Assembly: GCA_002339805.1 (NCBI GenBank)
Contig: DDKW01000004.1
Location: 1 to 7,627, forward strand
Direction of reading: 5' to 3'
Source of the DNA: Dehalococcoidia bacterium UBA2588
GTDB taxonomy: Bacteria; Chloroflexota; Dehalococcoidia; Lucifugimonadales; UBA3495
DNA length: 7,627 nucleotides
Positions 5,739 through 7,627 of this stretch are shown piece after piece. Numbering within the stretch: the stretch's first letter is position 1; each line of letters opens with the position of its first letter. Under the pieces are notes generated by a model. It ran no database searches. It saw nothing but the letters and a program-made list of their open reading frames with translations, and was not told where the DNA came from. Position numbers and translations under genes: made by a program.

Positions 5739-6989
5739 TTACCCAAATAATTCAGAGACTCTATCAACAGCAACAATCAAAGCATCTATATCTGCTTTTG
5801 TATTATAAAATGAAACTGAAGCTCTTGCTGTAGCAGGTATATCAAATCGATCCATTAAAGGCTGAGTACAATGATGCCCTGTGCGTATAGCTACCCCTTC
5901 CGCGTCTAATATTGTTCCAATATCATGTGGATGAGCGCAGTCCATTACGAACGAGACAACACCCCCGAATTCTTCAGCTTGACCTATTATCCGTATCCCT
6001 GACATTTCCCTAAGTTGTTCTCTGGTATACAACAGCAATTCTTTTTCATACGAGGCTATGTTATCCATTCCTAAATTCGTTAAGTAATCTATTGCAACTC
6101 CCAACCCTATTCCACCAGCAATATTTGGAGTCCCTGCTTCAAATTTATAAGGTAAATCGTTATAAGTGGTATGCTCAAACGACACGTTCCTGATCATATC
6201 TCCGCCGCCTTGGTAAGGTTTCATATTCTCTAGAATATCTTTTTTTCCATATAAAATTCCTACGCCAGTAGGGCCACACACTTTATGACCAGAAAAAGCG
6301 AAAAAGTCACAATTAATATCCTGAACATCTACACTTAAATGGGGAGCAGACTGAGCGCCATCTATTAACACTACTGCTCCTTTATCATGAGCCATTTTAG
6401 TCATCTCTTTCACAGGATTAATGGTCCCTAAAGTATTAGATTGATGTACTACAGAAACTATTTTAGTGTTATTAGACAACATTGCTTCATACTCATCTAA
6501 TATTAAAACACCATCATCATCAACCGGAATCACTTTCAAATTTGCACCTGTACTGTCACAAACCATTTGCCAAGGGACTATGTTTGAGTGATGTTCCATT
6601 GTAGATATGATGACATCGTCACCTGGCTTTAAATTATCTCTCCCATAACTATCGGCGACTAAATTAATTGCTTCAGTGGTTCCACGCACGAATATAATCT
6701 CTTCAATCGAAGCAGCCTTGATAAAATCTTTAATTTTCCCTCGGCTTTCTTCATATTTATCGGTAGCGAACTGACTTAAGGCATGTACTCCTCTATGAAT
6801 ATTAGAATTATATTCTTTATAGTAATCTGATATCGCATTAATGACGCTCAGAGGTTTCTGGGTGGTTGCCCCGTTATCAAGATAAATTAACGGCTTGCCG
6901 TTCACTTTCTGAGAAAGAATAGGAAAATCGTTTCTTATGTCCTCAACCGTTTTTTTCCCTATGTATTCTTTAATATGTTTTTGGTTCAA
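5739..6989 (-). CDS. sufS: SufS, group II cysteine desulfurase (TTG start)
   Basis: A 416-residue PLP enzyme that removes sulfur from L-cysteine, leaving alanine and an enzyme persulfide that feeds iron-sulfur cluster assembly. The N-terminal motif YLDNGATTQKP is typical of the family. The PLP pocket is visible as EHHSNIVPW (132-140), Asp210/Gln213 in LIDGAQS and the Schiff-base Lys236 in SGHKVCGPTG. The persulfide-forming Cys374 lies in RTGHHCTQPLM. His355 in HPHD corresponds to the Bacillus SufS histidine that takes over a zinc ligand when SufU docks, so the enzyme looks built for SufU. Length is normal (about 405-420). The start is TTG at 6989, supported by TTAGGA eight bases upstream. The gene begins five bases after the sufD stop and is followed 21 bases later by sufU, consistent with one transcript. 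A TTG start may lower its expression relative to sufD; that is inference. Confidence 0.96.
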   Translation of the reverse strand: MNQKHIKEYIGKKTVEDIRNDFPILSQKVNGKPLIYLDNGATTQKPLSVINAISDYYKEYNSNIHRGVHALSQFATDKYEESRGKIKDFIKAASIEEIIFVRGTTEAINLVADSYGRDNLKPGDDVIISTMEHHSNIVPWQMVCDSTGANLKVIPVDDDGVLILDEYEAMLSNNTKIVSVVHQSNTLGTINPVKEMTKMAHDKGAVVLIDGAQSAPHLSVDVQDINCDFFAFSGHKVCGPTGVGILYGKKDILENMKPYQGGGDMIRNVSFEHTTYNDLPYKFEAGTPNIAGGIGLGVAIDYLTNLGMDNIASYEKELLLYTREQLREMSGIRIIGQAEEFGGVVSFVMDCAHPHDIGTILDAEGVAIRTGHHCTQPLMDRFDIPATARASVSFYNTKADIDALIVAVDRVSELFG

Positions 6990-6994
6990 TTAGC

Positions 6995-7627
6995 TTATCC
7001 TAAATTTAAAGTAACGTTTGGTATTGATGCCTCATAAGCATTATCAATATATTCCATAAAGCCTTTATCATCTAATTGTTCAATGATCTCCCTAGCGAAA
7101 GCCTGAATTAAAAACTTACTTGCAGTTTTTTCATCTAACCCCCTGCTCCGCATATAAAACACCGTTTCATCATTTATGCTTCCGGCGGTAGCTCCATGTC
7201 CACATTGCACATCATCAGCATATATCATTAAGCTTGGCTTGCTATCCACTTCAGCACCTTCTGATAGAATTAAATTCTTATCTGACTGCGTAGCATTGGT
7301 TTTCTGCGAATCTTTTCTTACTAGTACCTCTCCACCAAATACGGCCCGAGACTCTCCATCTAGGATCCCCTTATACACTATGTTGCTCGAACAATTGGGT
7401 TTAGCATGATCTATATTTATTAAATTATCTATATGCTGATCTCCGACAGTTAAATATAAACCTATTAGGTCACAAGATGCTTCCTCACCATCAAGTAGCA
7501 CTGACATTTCATTCCTAGACAAATTTGACCCATTTGAAAACGTTGAAGATTTAAGATCACTCTTTTCATATTGCACCACATTAGTTACGCCCATATGGAC
7601 AGAATCCATACTTTCAAACATAACTCT
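6995..7627 (-). CDS. sufD: SufD, C-terminal half (5' part beyond the window)
   Basis: A subunit of the SufBCD iron-sulfur scaffold complex in the cytosol; 211 codons are visible. The frame stays open to the right edge (codons AGA GTT precede the ATG at 7621), so that ATG is internal and not the start; complete SufD proteins are usually about 400-440 residues. The SufBD beta-helix core is clear: the run AVFGGEVLVRKDSQKT, then NLILSEGAEVDSKP, then CGHGATAGSI with Cys140 and His142 (numbered from the Met at 7621). The matching SufD histidine (His360 in E. coli) is needed for cluster assembly. The HGAT motif followed by FYMRSRGLDEKTA marks SufD; SufB has an EAT-type motif and a different C-terminus here. 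It ends five bases before the sufS start and carries that gene's ribosome-binding site. sufC and sufB are expected upstream (beyond the right edge) but are not seen. Confidence 0.93.
   Translation of the reverse strand, partial: RVMFESMDSVHMGVTNVVQYEKSDLKSSTFSNGSNLSRNEMSVLLDGEEASCDLIGLYLTVGDQHIDNLINIDHAKPNCSSNIVYKGILDGESRAVFGGEVLVRKDSQKTNATQSDKNLILSEGAEVDSKPSLMIYADDVQCGHGATAGSINDETVFYMRSRGLDEKTASKFLIQAFAREIIEQLDDKGFMEYIDNAYEASIPNVTLNLG
6998..7003 (-). promoter_or_regulatory. Ribosome-binding site supporting the sufS TTG start
   Basis: On the minus strand TTAGGA (7003-6998), lying in the last codons of sufD, is followed by eight bases that include the sufD stop and then TTG at 6989-6987. No ATG occurs at the expected N-terminus, so this site supports initiation at TTG. 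Confidence 0.6.

Noticed and set aside
7176..7409. Plus-strand open frame of 77 codons inside sufD
   Set aside because: Antisense to the conserved SufBD core; no ribosome-binding site.
7619..7621. ATG at 7621 as the true start of the sufD-like gene
   Set aside because: The frame is open upstream to the edge and the protein would lack the N-terminal half of SufD; it is an internal methionine of a truncated view.

Overview
The window is an AT-rich (mid-30s % GC by eye), tightly packed bacterial chromosomal segment with housekeeping genes at both ends and a small accessory block in the middle. The genes at the ends are pyrG and part of a SUF iron-sulfur operon of the SufU type rather than the SufE type. 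The CTP synthase reads like those of Chloroflexota/Dehalococcoidia. Together with the SufU-type SUF operon, the solitary family-5 solute-binding lipoprotein and the DinB protein, this makes an AT-rich Chloroflexota lineage (for example marine SAR202-like) my best guess. That is an inference from remembered family resemblance, not a measured placement.

Layout. Positions 1-1607 (minus) hold pyrG, CTP synthase, nearly complete but running off the left edge. Positions 1608-1838 are a divergent control region. It has a near-consensus minus-strand promoter for pyrG, a candidate plus-strand promoter for the next operon, and two small inverted repeats in the pyrG leader. Positions 1839-3144 (plus) are a tight two-gene unit: an alpha/beta hydrolase with a complete catalytic triad, then a DinB/YfiT-fold protein that starts one base after the hydrolase stop. 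Positions 3176-4804 (plus) encode a lipoprotein of the peptide/nickel ABC-transporter solute-binding family, with no permease or ATPase gene beside it.

Positions 4806-7627 (minus) are the downstream part of a suf operon, read right to left: sufD (C-terminal part only, cut by the right edge), sufS (cysteine desulfurase, TTG start), sufU (zinc-binding sulfur acceptor) and a second, strongly diverged sufU paralogue. SufS removes sulfur from cysteine as a persulfide and SufU relays it. SufD, with SufB and SufC presumably encoded beyond the right edge, forms the scaffold complex where the cluster is built. The second SufU-like protein keeps all metal-ligand positions but has lost sequence around them, and it is the most interesting object here. 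The suf operon and the solute-binding gene converge with a single base between their stop codons.

I see no tRNA, rRNA, insertion sequence, CRISPR array, phage gene or defence system. No undescribed multi-gene system is evident; the unusual points are the sufU pair, the start-site and leader structures, and the divergent promoter region.
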